A program made the translations under genes and the position numbers. This document shows, in pieces, positions 51,072 to 59,404 of a stretch of 64,000 bases of DNA. Each line of letters begins with the position of its first letter. Position 1 is the first letter of the stretch. Under the pieces are notes generated by a model, which was not told where the DNA came from, did no database searches, and saw nothing but the letters and a program-made list of their open reading frames with translations. Origin of the DNA: Gemmatimonadetes bacterium 13_1_40CM_69_22 (GTDB lineage: Bacteria; Gemmatimonadota; Gemmatimonadetes; Gemmatimonadales; GWC2-71-9). The stretch lies in the NCBI GenBank assembly GCA_001917665.1, contig MNEL01000031.1, positions 35,043 through 99,042 of the forward strand, given 5' to 3'.

Positions 51072-52469
51072 TCAGCGCGTCCCCTGCGGGCGGCTCAGGG
51101 AGGGGTGGACGAACAGGGTATCGAGCAGGGCGGTCACGCGAACTCGCACGATATCAGCGGCCTGGAGCGGGGCGCTGGTCGGGGCGCCCACCGGTTCGAG
51201 GACCCGTCGCACCGTGCCGCGCTCGGCGTCGATGATCTGGAGCTGGAAACGAACGGAGTCTCCTTCCTTGAAGTAGGATCCCGAGATCACCGTCCCGGCG
51301 CCCGCCTCGGCGGCGAGCGCCTGGATGCCCCTGGCGTCGAGATGGCCACTCCCGGCCGCCGGGACGACCTCCACCGTCCCGCGCTGGGCGAGCCCCTGCG
51401 TGACCCAATCGGCTGCGAGATGCCCGAGTGGAGCGAGCTGGGGATCGCCGGAGAGGTCTTCGAAGCGGGCGACGACCACGCGCCGCGGATCGAGCGCCGG
51501 TCGGCGCCCCGCGAGCAGCAGGAATCCGACAGCGGCGACGAGGATACCCGCCGCACCGGCCATCACCGCGGTCTTTGGGCTGATCTGCGGCGGCCAGCTG
51601 CCCCTCCCTCGACCCGCCATCGATTGCCGCAGCGACGTGACGAAGTCGTCCACGGTGGCAAACCGATCGGCGGGCGAGGCGGCGAGCGCCCGAGCGATCA
51701 CGTCCTTGAGGGATCGGGCGGCGCGCGGGCTTGCGCCTCGGCTCCGCAGGATGGTCTCGAGCGAAGCCCGCGTTGGCGCCGATCCTGGGGCGACGTCCAG
51801 GAGCGGCGGCGTGCCCACCAGCATTTCATAGAGCACACACCCCAGGCTGTAGACGTCGGTGCGGGCATCGATTGCCCGGCTGCCTGCCAGTTGCTCCGGG
51901 CTCATGTAGGCCAGCGAGCCGACCGGTTGACCCCCGGTGAGCGTCCGGCCGCCCGCCGCGCTGATCGCCCGCGCGATCCCGAAGTCCGCGACGAGGGCGT
52001 GGTTCTCGGACAACAGGATGTTCTCCGGCTTGATGTCGCGGTGGATGATGCCGTGATCGTGAGCGTAGCTCAGCGCATCCGCCACCTCGAAGGCGATGCG
52101 CAGCGCTTCCTGAAGCGGCAGCGTCTGCTCCCGCACCAGGTGGAGCCGCAGCGACTCGCCTTCGATGTAGGGCATGACGTAGTAGCAGAGACCGTCCGGT
52201 CCGTCCGGGACGAAGAGGCATTCATCGGCGGCGAGGATCGGCACGATGTGCGGGTGGTTCAGCTTCGAGGTGAGCTCGACTTCGCGGATGAAGCGTTCGC
52301 GGAAGTCGGCGGTGGAGAGCTTGGGGTCCATCACCTTGACCGCCACTTGGCGCGCCGGATGGCGCTCATGGGCCAGGTACACACGGGCCATCCCGCCGGC
52401 ACCGATCTCACGTTCCACGGAGTAATGAGGCGCTAAGCCCTCGCGCAGGGCCTCGAGCACGTCGCTCAT
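51072..52469 (-). CDS. Membrane serine/threonine protein kinase with TolB-like C-terminal domain, no TPRs
   Basis: 465 residues from ATG 52469; an upstream GTG-type start at 52532 is discounted. Kinase domain residues 15-280: GAGGMARVYLA, VAVKVM, HRDIKPENILL, DFGIARA and GSLAYMSPEQ. One membrane helix (about 306-326), then a periplasmic part (RRVVVARFEDLSGDPQLAPLGHLAADWVTQGLAQ) like FlgO/TolB-N modules. It is the paralogue of the 61045 kinase, but ends where the TPR region should start. It follows the rhodanese gene by 44 bases. Confidence 0.92.
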   Translation of the reverse strand: MSDVLEALREGLAPHYSVEREIGAGGMARVYLAHERHPARQVAVKVMDPKLSTADFRERFIREVELTSKLNHPHIVPILAADECLFVPDGPDGLCYYVMPYIEGESLRLHLVREQTLPLQEALRIAFEVADALSYAHDHGIIHRDIKPENILLSENHALVADFGIARAISAAGGRTLTGGQPVGSLAYMSPEQLAGSRAIDARTDVYSLGCVLYEMLVGTPPLLDVAPGSAPTRASLETILRSRGASPRAARSLKDVIARALAASPADRFATVDDFVTSLRQSMAGRGRGSWPPQISPKTAVMAGAAGILVAAVGFLLLAGRRPALDPRRVVVARFEDLSGDPQLAPLGHLAADWVTQGLAQRGTVEVVPAAGSGHLDARGIQALAAEAGAGTVISGSYFKEGDSVRFQLQIIDAERGTVRRVLEPVGAPTSAPLQAADIVRVRVTALLDTLFVHPSLSRPQGTR

Positions 52470-52513
52470 CCTCCCCAAGGTACCGCCGCGATTCTCGCGT
52501 GGCGACGTCGCCC

Positions 52514-52897
52514 TCACGCCCGCTCGCTCCATCGCTCGATCGGGTAGCCCGCCTGGTGCCAGGCTCGGATGCCGCCCAGGAGCACAGCGACTCGGTCTCT
52601 GTCGGATCCTGCGGCGATCAGTTTTCGCGCCGCCCGGGCGCTTGTGGCTTCATCCACTCACGCGCAGTACAAGATCGCCACGGCCTCGGGCGGCCCAGCG
52701 CTGTCCGTCGCTTCGATCTGGGCGAGGGGCAGCGAGATCGCGCCCGGGAGATGGGCATTGTCGTACAGGCGGCGATCGCGCGTATCCACCAGGACGGCGC
52801 GCCCGCTCGCAGCGAGCGCCCGCGCCTCGGTGACGGAGACGCGACGTATTTCGTCGGGTTCAACGGTAGGAGTCGAGGAGCCTGGGTCAGCGCTCAT
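52514..52897 (-). CDS. Rhodanese-like sulfurtransferase with in-frame TGA (Sec80): candidate selenoprotein
   Basis: 127 residues if the TGA at 52658-52660 is read through. The N-terminal part (SVTEARALAASGRAVLVDTRDRR, AHLPGAISLPL) and the C-terminal part after the TGA (VDEATSARAARKLIAAG, VAVLLGGIRAWHQAGYPIE) together make one ordinary rhodanese domain. The TGA falls in YCA-Sec-VDEATSAR, where relatives of this type have YCxCPxEATSAR, so Sec replaces the second Cys of the active loop. A hairpin follows the TGA. Start ATG 52897; ribosome site weak. It is divergent from argC and upstream of the kinase. A stop mutation is the alternative, but the frame after the TGA is intact to the next stop. 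Confidence 0.85.
52627..52657 (-). promoter_or_regulatory. Candidate SECIS element of the rhodanese gene
   Basis: After the UGA, bases 52627-52631 and 52637-52641 form a 5-bp stem around a CGGGC loop with G in position two. The loop starts 21 bases after the UGA, within the range known for bacterial SECIS elements. A small 4-bp hairpin (52654-52657 with 52644-52647) lies before it. Confidence 0.45.
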
Positions 52898-53001
52898 GGA
52901 TACACACCGTAACGGCAGCCGCGTGCCCAGGGTTCGCAGCCCGCCCAGCCCCCGGCCAGCGCCCTTGCATTCCCGTCGGTGATGCATATTTTTCCGAAGA
53001 A

Positions 53002-53961
53002 ATGAATAATCATGCACTCGTCCCGATCGGCGTCTTCGGGGCCTCCGGGTATGTCGGCCAGGAGCTGCTGCGGCTCCTCGCCCACCACCCTGGGACCTCG
53101 GTCGTCTTCGCCACCGCGGAGTCGGCGGCGGGCGAGGTCATCGAGGGTCACCGGCTGCGGCGGGCGGACGACGCGCCGCTCCACGCCGCGGAGATTGTGC
53201 TGTCGGCGCTGCCGCACGGCGTGTCGGGGCGTTACGTGCACGACGCCCGGGCGGCCGGCAAGCGCGCCGTGGATCTCTCGGCGGATTTCCGGCTGTCGCC
53301 GGAAGCCGTCTACGGGCTGACGGAGGTGACGCGGCCGCGCGTGGCGGCCGCCGAGCTGGTGGCGAATCCCGGTTGCTACCCAACGGCCGCCCTGCTCGCG
53401 CTGATCCCCCTCGCGCAACAGGGGCTGATCGACGCGTCGCGCGAGGTGGTGATCGACGCCGCATCGGGCGTGACGGGTGCCGGCCGGACGCCCAAGCGCG
53501 AGCTGCTGTTCGGAGAGGTAACCGAGGACTTCCGGGCCTACGCGGTGGGGAACGAGCACCGCCACCTTCCCGAGCTCCGGGCGACCCTGGAGCGCGAGGG
53601 CGGATTCACCGGCGATCTCGTCTTCACGCCCCATCTCCTGCCCGTGAAGCGGGGGATCCTCGAAACGATCCATGTTCCGCTCACGCGGGTGCTCGACCAA
53701 GCGACGGCAGAGGGGCTGTACCAGGCCGCGTATCACGGCGAGCCGTGTGTCCTGCTCACCCGTGGCACGCTGCCATCCCTCAAGGACGTCGTGTACCGCA
53801 ATCGCGTAGCGATCGGTGTCGTACCTGTCGCCAACGTGCGCCGGCCGCGGCTCACCGTGATCGCCGCGATCGACAACCTCGTCAAGGGCGCGGCGGGGCA
53901 GGCGATCCAGAACATGAACCTGATGCTCGGCCTGCCGGAGACCGCGGGGCTCGCATGCTGA
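53002..53961 (+). CDS. argC: N-acetyl-gamma-glutamyl-phosphate reductase
   Basis: 319 residues. NADP-binding GASGYVGQELLRLL at the N-terminus and the catalytic cysteine in VANPGCYPTAALLAL (about residue 127). The enzyme reduces N-acetyl-glutamyl phosphate to the semialdehyde. First gene of a tight argC-argB-argD-acetyltransferase cluster whose order matches the pathway except for the synthase. AT-rich upstream sequence, weak ribosome site. Confidence 0.95.
   Translation: MNNHALVPIGVFGASGYVGQELLRLLAHHPGTSVVFATAESAAGEVIEGHRLRRADDAPLHAAEIVLSALPHGVSGRYVHDARAAGKRAVDLSADFRLSPEAVYGLTEVTRPRVAAAELVANPGCYPTAALLALIPLAQQGLIDASREVVIDAASGVTGAGRTPKRELLFGEVTEDFRAYAVGNEHRHLPELRATLEREGGFTGDLVFTPHLLPVKRGILETIHVPLTRVLDQATAEGLYQAAYHGEPCVLLTRGTLPSLKDVVYRNRVAIGVVPVANVRRPRLTVIAAIDNLVKGAAGQAIQNMNLMLGLPETAGLAC
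53003..53016. promoter_or_regulatory. Possible ARG box overlapping the argC start codon
   Basis: TGAATAATCATGCA matches the E. coli consensus TGAATnnnnATTCA at nine of ten fixed positions and overlaps the argC start. It would place an ArgR dimer on the initiation region of the arg operon. A weaker half-like sequence lies 20 bases upstream. No argR gene in the window. Confidence 0.35.
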
Positions 53962-54716
53962 GCGTCCGGGTCGTCAAGCTCGGCGGCCACGAGCTCGATC
54001 GTCCCGAGTGGCTCGCCGCATGCGCCGACGCGCTCAAGGCGCTCGGGCCGGTCGTGCTCGTGCACGGTGGCGGCGAGGCGGTGAGCGCACTGTCGCAGCG
54101 CCTCGCGCTCCCGGTCGAGCAGCGGGACGGCCGTCGCGTCACCAGCCCCGCGGTCGCGGAAGTGGTGGAAATGGTGCTCGCCGGGCCGGTGAACCGCATG
54201 CTGGTGGCGGCGTTGCGCCGGGCCGGACTCGACGCCATCGGGCTCTCGGGGGTGGACGGCGGCCTGCTGACGGCGCAGCCCGCGCCCGGCGGCCTGGGGC
54301 ACGTAGGTGAGATCGTCGCCGTCCGGGTCTCGTTGCTCCACAGCCTGCTGCTCGCAGGGCTGACGCCCGTCATCGCGCCGATGGCGCCCGCCGCGGAGGG
54401 CGGCCTCCCCTTCAACGTTAACGCGGACGACGCCGCCGCGGCGGTCGCGGGCGCGCTCCACGCGGCGGAGCTCCTGTTCGTCTCGGACGTGCCCGGCGTG
54501 CGCGTGGACGGCGCCGTGCAGCCGGCGGTCGCGGCGGGAGAGATCGAGACGCTGATCGAGCTGGGGGCGGCCACCGACGGCATGGCCGCCAAGCTCCGCG
54601 CCGCTGCCGCTGCCATCCGCGCCGGCGCTCACGCCGTGCGAATCGGCGACTTGCAGCTGCTCGGGCACGCCTCCGCCGGCACTCGCATCCTCCCACCCGC
54701 CGTCAAAGCAGCGTGA
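53955..54716 (+). CDS. argB: Acetylglutamate kinase
   Basis: 253 residues from ATG 53955, which overlaps the argC stop by seven bases; the open frame further upstream is a shadow of argC. The amino-acid kinase fold shows KLGGHELD, VLVHGGGEAVS, NVNADDAAAAVAGAL and the substrate-binding AATDGMAAKLRAA. It phosphorylates N-acetylglutamate. The initial strand is shorter than in E. coli ArgB, as in other short ArgB proteins. Confidence 0.93.
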   Translation: MLSVRVVKLGGHELDRPEWLAACADALKALGPVVLVHGGGEAVSALSQRLALPVEQRDGRRVTSPAVAEVVEMVLAGPVNRMLVAALRRAGLDAIGLSGVDGGLLTAQPAPGGLGHVGEIVAVRVSLLHSLLLAGLTPVIAPMAPAAEGGLPFNVNADDAAAAVAGALHAAELLFVSDVPGVRVDGAVQPAVAAGEIETLIELGAATDGMAAKLRAAAAAIRAGAHAVRIGDLQLLGHASAGTRILPPAVKAA

Positions 54717-55888
54717 CCGCCACCTCCACGGCCGCCTCCGCCTCACCCGCCGCGCTGCTCGGCGTGTACACTCGGGTCGGCCCCCTGCTCGTGTCGGGGG
54801 ACGGCGCGGAGCTCGTCGCCGAGGACGGCACCCGGTACCTCGACTTTGTCGCCGGTATCGGTGTGAACGCGCTCGGCTACAACCATCCCGTGGTACGCGA
54901 GGCCGTAGAGCGGGCTCTCGGCACGGGGCTGGTCCACGTCTCGAACTTGTACCGCACGGAGCCCGGCGAGCGGCTCGCCGAGGAGCTGGTGGGGCGTTCG
55001 TTCGCCGATCGGGTGTTCTTCTGCAACTCGGGCGCCGAGGCGAACGAGGCGGCGTTCAAGTTCGCCCGCAAATGGTCGGGGAAGACCGAGATCGTCGCCT
55101 TCAGCGGCAGCTTCCACGGGCGGCTGTTCGCCACGCTGGCCGCGACGGATCGCCCCGAGTACCGCAAGCCGTTCGAGCCGCTCGTGCCCGGCGTGCGGAT
55201 CGTCCCGCGCGAGGACTGGGCGGCCGTGGATCACGCGGTGTCGGCGTCCCGCACCGCGGCCGTGATCGTGGAGCCGGTGCAGGGCGAGGGCGGCGTGCGC
55301 CCGGTCGACCCGGAGTGGCTCGGGTTCCTGCGGGAGCTGTGCGATTCTCGGGGCGTCGCCGTCATCTTCGACGAAGTGCAGTGCGGGCTGGGACGTACGG
55401 GAACGCTGTTTGCGTACGAGCAGACCGGCGTGGTGCCCGACGTCCTCACGCTCGCCAAGCCGCTCGCCGGAGGACTGCCGATGGGCGCGGTGCTCCTGCG
55501 GGACGCGATCGCGGCTGCGCTCAAGCCGGGCGACCACGCGACGACGTTCGGCGGCGGCCCGCTGGTGGCGCGCGTCGCGCTGGCGGTCGTGCGCACCATC
55601 GCCGAGCCCGACTTTCTCGCCGCGGTGCGGCAGAAGGGCGAGTGGCTGGCGACGCGGCTGGCGAGCCTCGCCGCGCGCTCCCCGCGCGTGCGCGAGATCC
55701 GGGGGCGCGGGTTGATGTGGGGTCTCGAGCTGGCGGAGCCGGCGGCGCCGTTCGTCACCGCCGCGCGCGAGCGGGGCCTGCTCGTCTTGACGGCGGGAGC
55801 GAACGTGCTGCGACTCGTGCCGCCCCTCGTCATCACACCGCACGACCTCGAGCGCGGCGTGACGATCCTGGAGGAGGTCCTGGCGTGA
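54713..55888 (+). CDS. argD: Acetylornithine / succinyldiaminopimelate aminotransferase
   Basis: 391 residues, GTG start overlapping the argB stop (GTGA). PLP class III transaminase: FCNSGAEANEAAFKFARK, IFDEVQCGLGRTGTLF (Asp), and the PLP lysine in TLAKPLAGGLPMG (about residue 251). It makes N-acetylornithine and may also serve lysine synthesis. Confidence 0.94.
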   Translation: MTATSTAASASPAALLGVYTRVGPLLVSGDGAELVAEDGTRYLDFVAGIGVNALGYNHPVVREAVERALGTGLVHVSNLYRTEPGERLAEELVGRSFADRVFFCNSGAEANEAAFKFARKWSGKTEIVAFSGSFHGRLFATLAATDRPEYRKPFEPLVPGVRIVPREDWAAVDHAVSASRTAAVIVEPVQGEGGVRPVDPEWLGFLRELCDSRGVAVIFDEVQCGLGRTGTLFAYEQTGVVPDVLTLAKPLAGGLPMGAVLLRDAIAAALKPGDHATTFGGGPLVARVALAVVRTIAEPDFLAAVRQKGEWLATRLASLAARSPRVREIRGRGLMWGLELAEPAAPFVTAARERGLLVLTAGANVLRLVPPLVITPHDLERGVTILEEVLA

Positions 55889-56451
55889 GCGCGCTGCCGA
55901 TCTATGGGGAGAAGGGAGAGGGGAGAGGTACCCTCCGTGCACCGGCTGGCGTCAGTGCACTGGAGCGAACGTCTCCCTTCTCCCCTCTCCCTAGGATTTC
56001 CGTGCGGGGTGCGGGGCTCTCAGACGTCCCGGCCCTCGAGGCGCTCATGGCCCCCTACGTCGCGACCGGTGACCTCTTGCCGCGCAGCAACTACGATTTG
56101 TGCCGGCACGTGAAGGAGTACATGGTCGCCGATGCGCCCGACGCTGCCATCGTAGGGTGCGGTTCGCTCAAGATCTACTCGCGCGATCTGGCGGAGGTCG
56201 CGGGACTCGCGGTGCGCGCGGATCATCAAGGCGGCGGCGTGGGCCGGGCCTTGATGGCGGCGCTGGTCGCGGAAGCGCGGGCCAACCGGATCGCCGAGGT
56301 GCTGGCGCTGACGCGTAAGCCGGCGTTCTTCCACAAACTCGGCTTCGTCCTCGCCGCCAAGGAGCACTTTCCACTGAAGGTGTGGGCGGACTGCGCGCGC
56401 TGCCCCCGGCAGAACTGCTGCGACGAGATTGCGGTGGTGCTGACGCTGTAG
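55885..56451 (+). CDS. GNAT acetyltransferase, short N-acetylglutamate synthase type
   Basis: 188 residues, GTG start overlapping the argD stop. The GNAT core begins near residue 40: VRGAGLSDVPALEALM, LAEVAGLAVRADHQGGGVGRALM, KLGFVLAAKEHFPLKVWADCARCP, the last being the ArgA signature with conserved cysteines. Without the kinase-like half of ArgA, it belongs to the short NAGS kind and starts the arginine pathway. The first 35 residues come from the heptamer pair at 55907-55992 and look like an insertion between coupled start and domain. Confidence 0.85.
   Translation: MSALPIYGEKGEGRGTLRAPAGVSALERTSPFSPLPRISVRGAGLSDVPALEALMAPYVATGDLLPRSNYDLCRHVKEYMVADAPDAAIVGCGSLKIYSRDLAEVAGLAVRADHQGGGVGRALMAALVAEARANRIAEVLALTRKPAFFHKLGFVLAAKEHFPLKVWADCARCPRQNCCDEIAVVLTL
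55907..55992. repeat. Inverted pair of heptamer arrays, (GGGAGAR)3 facing its complement
   Basis: Left units GGGAGAA, GGGAGAG, GGGAGAG (55907-55927). Right units are complementary heptamers at 55973-55992. 55913-55926 and 55979-55992 are perfect 14-bp complements. Same motif as 5481-5501. Confidence 0.8.
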
Positions 56452-56460
56452 CTTTCAGTC

Positions 56461-57567
56461 GTGAAGTCCTCCACACACAAGAGAATCGTCCTCGCCGGCT
56501 TCGGCTGCGCGGGCGTGCTTGCGGTCCTCGTCGTGGCCGCCCTGCTCTCGGTGCCTCGCTTCGACTCGGAGGACCTCGCCAAGCCGTCGCGGTACTCGGC
56601 GGGCCACGCCGCCGCCGCGCTCGACTCGCTGCGGACCGAGACCCTCCCGGCGCTCGACGGCTTGCGGCACGACGACCGCTACGTGCTCCGCCCCCGCCCC
56701 CGCCCCCGCCCCCCTCCCCTCCCGCGCAGCGGGCGCGACGGCGCGGTCGCCGCGGTGCGCGTGTGGCGCGATCCGGAGATCGCACTCGAGCGGGTCCCCT
56801 ACGGCGATACCGCTCCCCTCGGCTCGGCGGAGCGGCGACAGTGGATGGCCACCGCGCAGTGGGCGCAGGCGGATTCTCTGCTCGAGGCGGCGACCCGGCC
56901 CTGGGGCCGGGTCAGCGCCGTGCTGGCCGCCCTGGACTCGAGCGACGATCCGTTCCTGCCCGTCCTCGATCCCCTCCCGGTGTTGAGCGCCGCCCGTGCG
57001 CTGCTTGCCCGCGCCCGGTGGGACGTGGAGCACGGCCGACCGGCGGACGCCGACACCGCCGTCCGCGCGGCCATCACCGTCGGCCGCCACCTGCAGGACG
57101 ACCTCGCGCTGCCACACGTCGTGCTCGGCGCCCGAATCGAGCGTGAAGCGGTGCACATGCTCGCGGCCGTGTACCACAACGCCGGCCGGTTCGCGCAGCG
57201 GGATCGGGCGGACGCCTATCTGGCGCGGGTGGACTCGAACCTGGCAGCCCTGCGGCACGGGTTGAGCCAGATCAGGGCCGCGGGCGCCCTCGCGGACAAC
57301 GCTGCGGCGCTCGTCGGATGGGCGCGGCACGACGCCCTGCCGCTCGCCGTCCGCCGCGAGCTCATCCTCGCGGTCGCGTTCGGCTGGGCGTACAGCGACC
57401 CCGAAACCCGCGGCGGCCCCGGGGACGGCCGCAAGGAGGCACTCGCACAGCTCGCCGGCGCCGGCCTGCCGGCGGAGCTCGCGGGCATCGTCCGCCGCGG
57501 CACGGCGGCGTTCGGCTACAACCTGCTGCGGCGACTGACCGTCGCGTGGCGGTACAAAACGACGTGA
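56461..57567 (+). CDS. Membrane-anchored protein of unknown function
   Basis: 368 residues, GTG start ten bases after the NAGS stop. One N-terminal helix (about 9-30), then an Ala-rich, alpha-helical soluble part (about 45-365) with a low-complexity proline stretch RPRPRPRPPPLPR (about residues 77-89) encoded by a (CCCCGC)n hexamer tract. Not recognised. Probably transcribed with the arg genes. Confidence 0.6.
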   Translation: MKSSTHKRIVLAGFGCAGVLAVLVVAALLSVPRFDSEDLAKPSRYSAGHAAAALDSLRTETLPALDGLRHDDRYVLRPRPRPRPPPLPRSGRDGAVAAVRVWRDPEIALERVPYGDTAPLGSAERRQWMATAQWAQADSLLEAATRPWGRVSAVLAALDSSDDPFLPVLDPLPVLSAARALLARARWDVEHGRPADADTAVRAAITVGRHLQDDLALPHVVLGARIEREAVHMLAAVYHNAGRFAQRDRADAYLARVDSNLAALRHGLSQIRAAGALADNAAALVGWARHDALPLAVRRELILAVAFGWAYSDPETRGGPGDGRKEALAQLAGAGLPAELAGIVRRGTAAFGYNLLRRLTVAWRYKTT

Positions 57568-57591
57568 GGGCGGGCGGGCGGCGGCCGGCCG

Positions 57592-57621
57592 TTGACATCC
57601 CGGCGCGCGGCCGCCGAGATT
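57592..57621 (+). promoter_or_regulatory. Putative promoter of the isochorismatase-aminotransferase-serA operon
   Basis: TTGACA (57592-57597), 18 bases, GAGATT (57616-57621). The -35 is a perfect match, the -10 weak. Confidence 0.35.
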
Positions 57622-57650
57622 CCCATGGCGCGGTCACCAAGGAGCAAGGC

Positions 57651-58316
57651 ATGCCCCGCGTCATCTTCTGGGACGTGGACACCCAGTACGACTTCATGAA
57701 GGCCGACGGCAAGTTGTACGTGCCCGAGGCCGAGCACATCATTCCAAACCTCAAGCAGCTCACCGACTATGCCCATGGCCACGGCATCCGGATCGTGGCG
57801 AGCGCCGACGATCACGCGATGAGCGACCCCGAGATCTCGGAGCGGCCGGACTGGAAGAGCACCTTTCCGCCGCACTGCATGCGCGGCACGCCCGGTCAGA
57901 GGAAGATCCCCGAGACCGCGCTGCGCGACCCGCTCGTGATCGAGCCCGCGCCGAGCGACGCGCAGGCGCTCGCCGACCGGCTCCGCGACCATAGGGGCGA
58001 TATCCTCTTCCTCAAACAGCGCTTCGACGTGTTCAGCAACGAAAACGTGACGCTGGCGCTGGATGTGCTCGACCCCGAGGACATCGTGCTGTCCGGCGTC
58101 GCGACCGACGTGTGCGACAAAGCGGCGGTGGAGGGCTTGCTGCAGCGCCGGCCGCACACCCGGCTCTTCGTGGTCACCGACGCGATCCGTGGCATCGACC
58201 GGGATGCGTCCGAGCACCTGCTGCGGGAGTGGGGCGACGAAGGGGTGCGCCTGGTGAGGACGAAGGAGGTCGTGGAGGAGGGGCTGGTCGAGGCGCTCGC
58301 TCGCGCCACCGCATGA
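57651..58316 (+). CDS. Isochorismatase-family hydrolase (nicotinamidase-like)
   Basis: 221 residues from ATG 57651, with AAGGAG six bases upstream. The cysteine hydrolase triad is seen: Asp in DVDTQYDF, Lys in the FLKQRFD region and Cys in SGVATDVCDKAAVEGLL (about residue 152). HCMRGTPGQ is a nicotinamidase-like element, though the family also covers isochorismate and carbamoyl hydrolases. The gene runs into the aminotransferase gene by an ATGA overlap. Confidence 0.85.
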   Translation: MPRVIFWDVDTQYDFMKADGKLYVPEAEHIIPNLKQLTDYAHGHGIRIVASADDHAMSDPEISERPDWKSTFPPHCMRGTPGQRKIPETALRDPLVIEPAPSDAQALADRLRDHRGDILFLKQRFDVFSNENVTLALDVLDPEDIVLSGVATDVCDKAAVEGLLQRRPHTRLFVVTDAIRGIDRDASEHLLREWGDEGVRLVRTKEVVEEGLVEALARATA

Positions 58317-59404
58317 CCGCACCAACCGCGCCGCCCGTATTCGGGCGGTTTTTTCTGCCGGGCCCCACCGACGTCCACCCCGAAGTCCTGGCTGCGATGC
58401 AGCGACCGATGATCGGTCACCGCTCGAGCGCGATGGAGCGGCTGCTCGAGGGGCTGGCGCCGTCGCTCGCCCGATTGTGCCGCACGTCGCGCACCGTGCT
58501 CGTCGGCACGACCTCGGCGACGGGGTTCATGGAGCTGGCGGTGCGCAACGGCGTGCGCCAGCGCGCGTTGTCGCTCGTCAACGGGGCGTTCAGCGAGCGC
58601 TTCGCCAAGCTGGTCCGCGCCTGCGGCAAGGAGTGCATCCGGCTCGATGTGCCGCTCGGCTGCGCCGTCGAGCCCGACATGCTGCGCGACGCGCTGCGCC
58701 GCACGCCCGTGGACGCCGTGACCCTCGTCCATTCCGAGACGTCGACCGGCGTATTACAAGATGTCGCGGCTCTCGCCGCGGTGGTGCGCGAGTTCGACGA
58801 CGTGCTGCTGCTGGTGGACGCGGTGACCTCGCTCGCGGGCTCGCCCGTCGAAACCGATCGCTGGGGACTCGACTTCGTCCTCACCGGGTCCCAGAAGGCG
58901 CTCGCCTTGCCGCCGGGGCTCGCGCTGGGCGTCGCCTCGGAGCGCATGCTGGAGCGCGCCAAGACGGTGCCCAACCGCGGGCTGTACTTCGATCTCGTGA
59001 GCTTCACCGAGGCGACCGCCAAGCACCAGCCCACCAACACGCCCGCGATCTCGCTGCTCTACGCACTCGAGACGCAGCTCGGGCGCATCGAGCGCGAGGG
59101 CGGCGTCGAAGCGCGCTGGCGACGGCACAACGCGATGCGCTCGCGCGTGGAGGCGTGGAGCGAGGAGCGCGGCGTGCCGTTCCTGCCGCGGGCGGAGCGA
59201 CGCAGCTGGACTGTGTCGTGCCTCAAGGTGCCGGAGGCCATGGGCGCGAAGGCGATCGTCGGCGCGCTGAAGGACGCGGGCTGGACGATCGGCGCGGGGT
59301 ACGGCTCCCTCAAGGAGACGACGATCCGGATCGGTCACATGGGCGACCATACGGTGAGCGCGCTCGAGGAGCTGCTGGCGCTGCTCGCGGGGTTGGTGTC
59401 GTGA
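58313..59404 (+). CDS. Class V aminotransferase (serine-glyoxylate / phosphoserine type)
   Basis: 363 residues. Small-domain start FFLPGPTDVHPEVL, then the PLP site with Lys in TGSQKALALPPGLALG (about residue 197), preceded by LLLVDAVTSLAGSPV (Asp). It belongs to the alanine-glyoxylate / serine-pyruvate group, and can replace phosphoserine aminotransferase. The next gene is serA, overlapping by four bases, so the pair likely makes serine from 3-phosphoglycerate. Confidence 0.9.
   Translation: MTAPTAPPVFGRFFLPGPTDVHPEVLAAMQRPMIGHRSSAMERLLEGLAPSLARLCRTSRTVLVGTTSATGFMELAVRNGVRQRALSLVNGAFSERFAKLVRACGKECIRLDVPLGCAVEPDMLRDALRRTPVDAVTLVHSETSTGVLQDVAALAAVVREFDDVLLLVDAVTSLAGSPVETDRWGLDFVLTGSQKALALPPGLALGVASERMLERAKTVPNRGLYFDLVSFTEATAKHQPTNTPAISLLYALETQLGRIEREGGVEARWRRHNAMRSRVEAWSEERGVPFLPRAERRSWTVSCLKVPEAMGAKAIVGALKDAGWTIGAGYGSLKETTIRIGHMGDHTVSALEELLALLAGLVS

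Noticed and set aside
56695..56725. CCCCGC-type hexamer tract
   Set aside because: In-frame hexamers only give a Pro/Arg stretch; common in high-GC genes, not counted with the heptamers.
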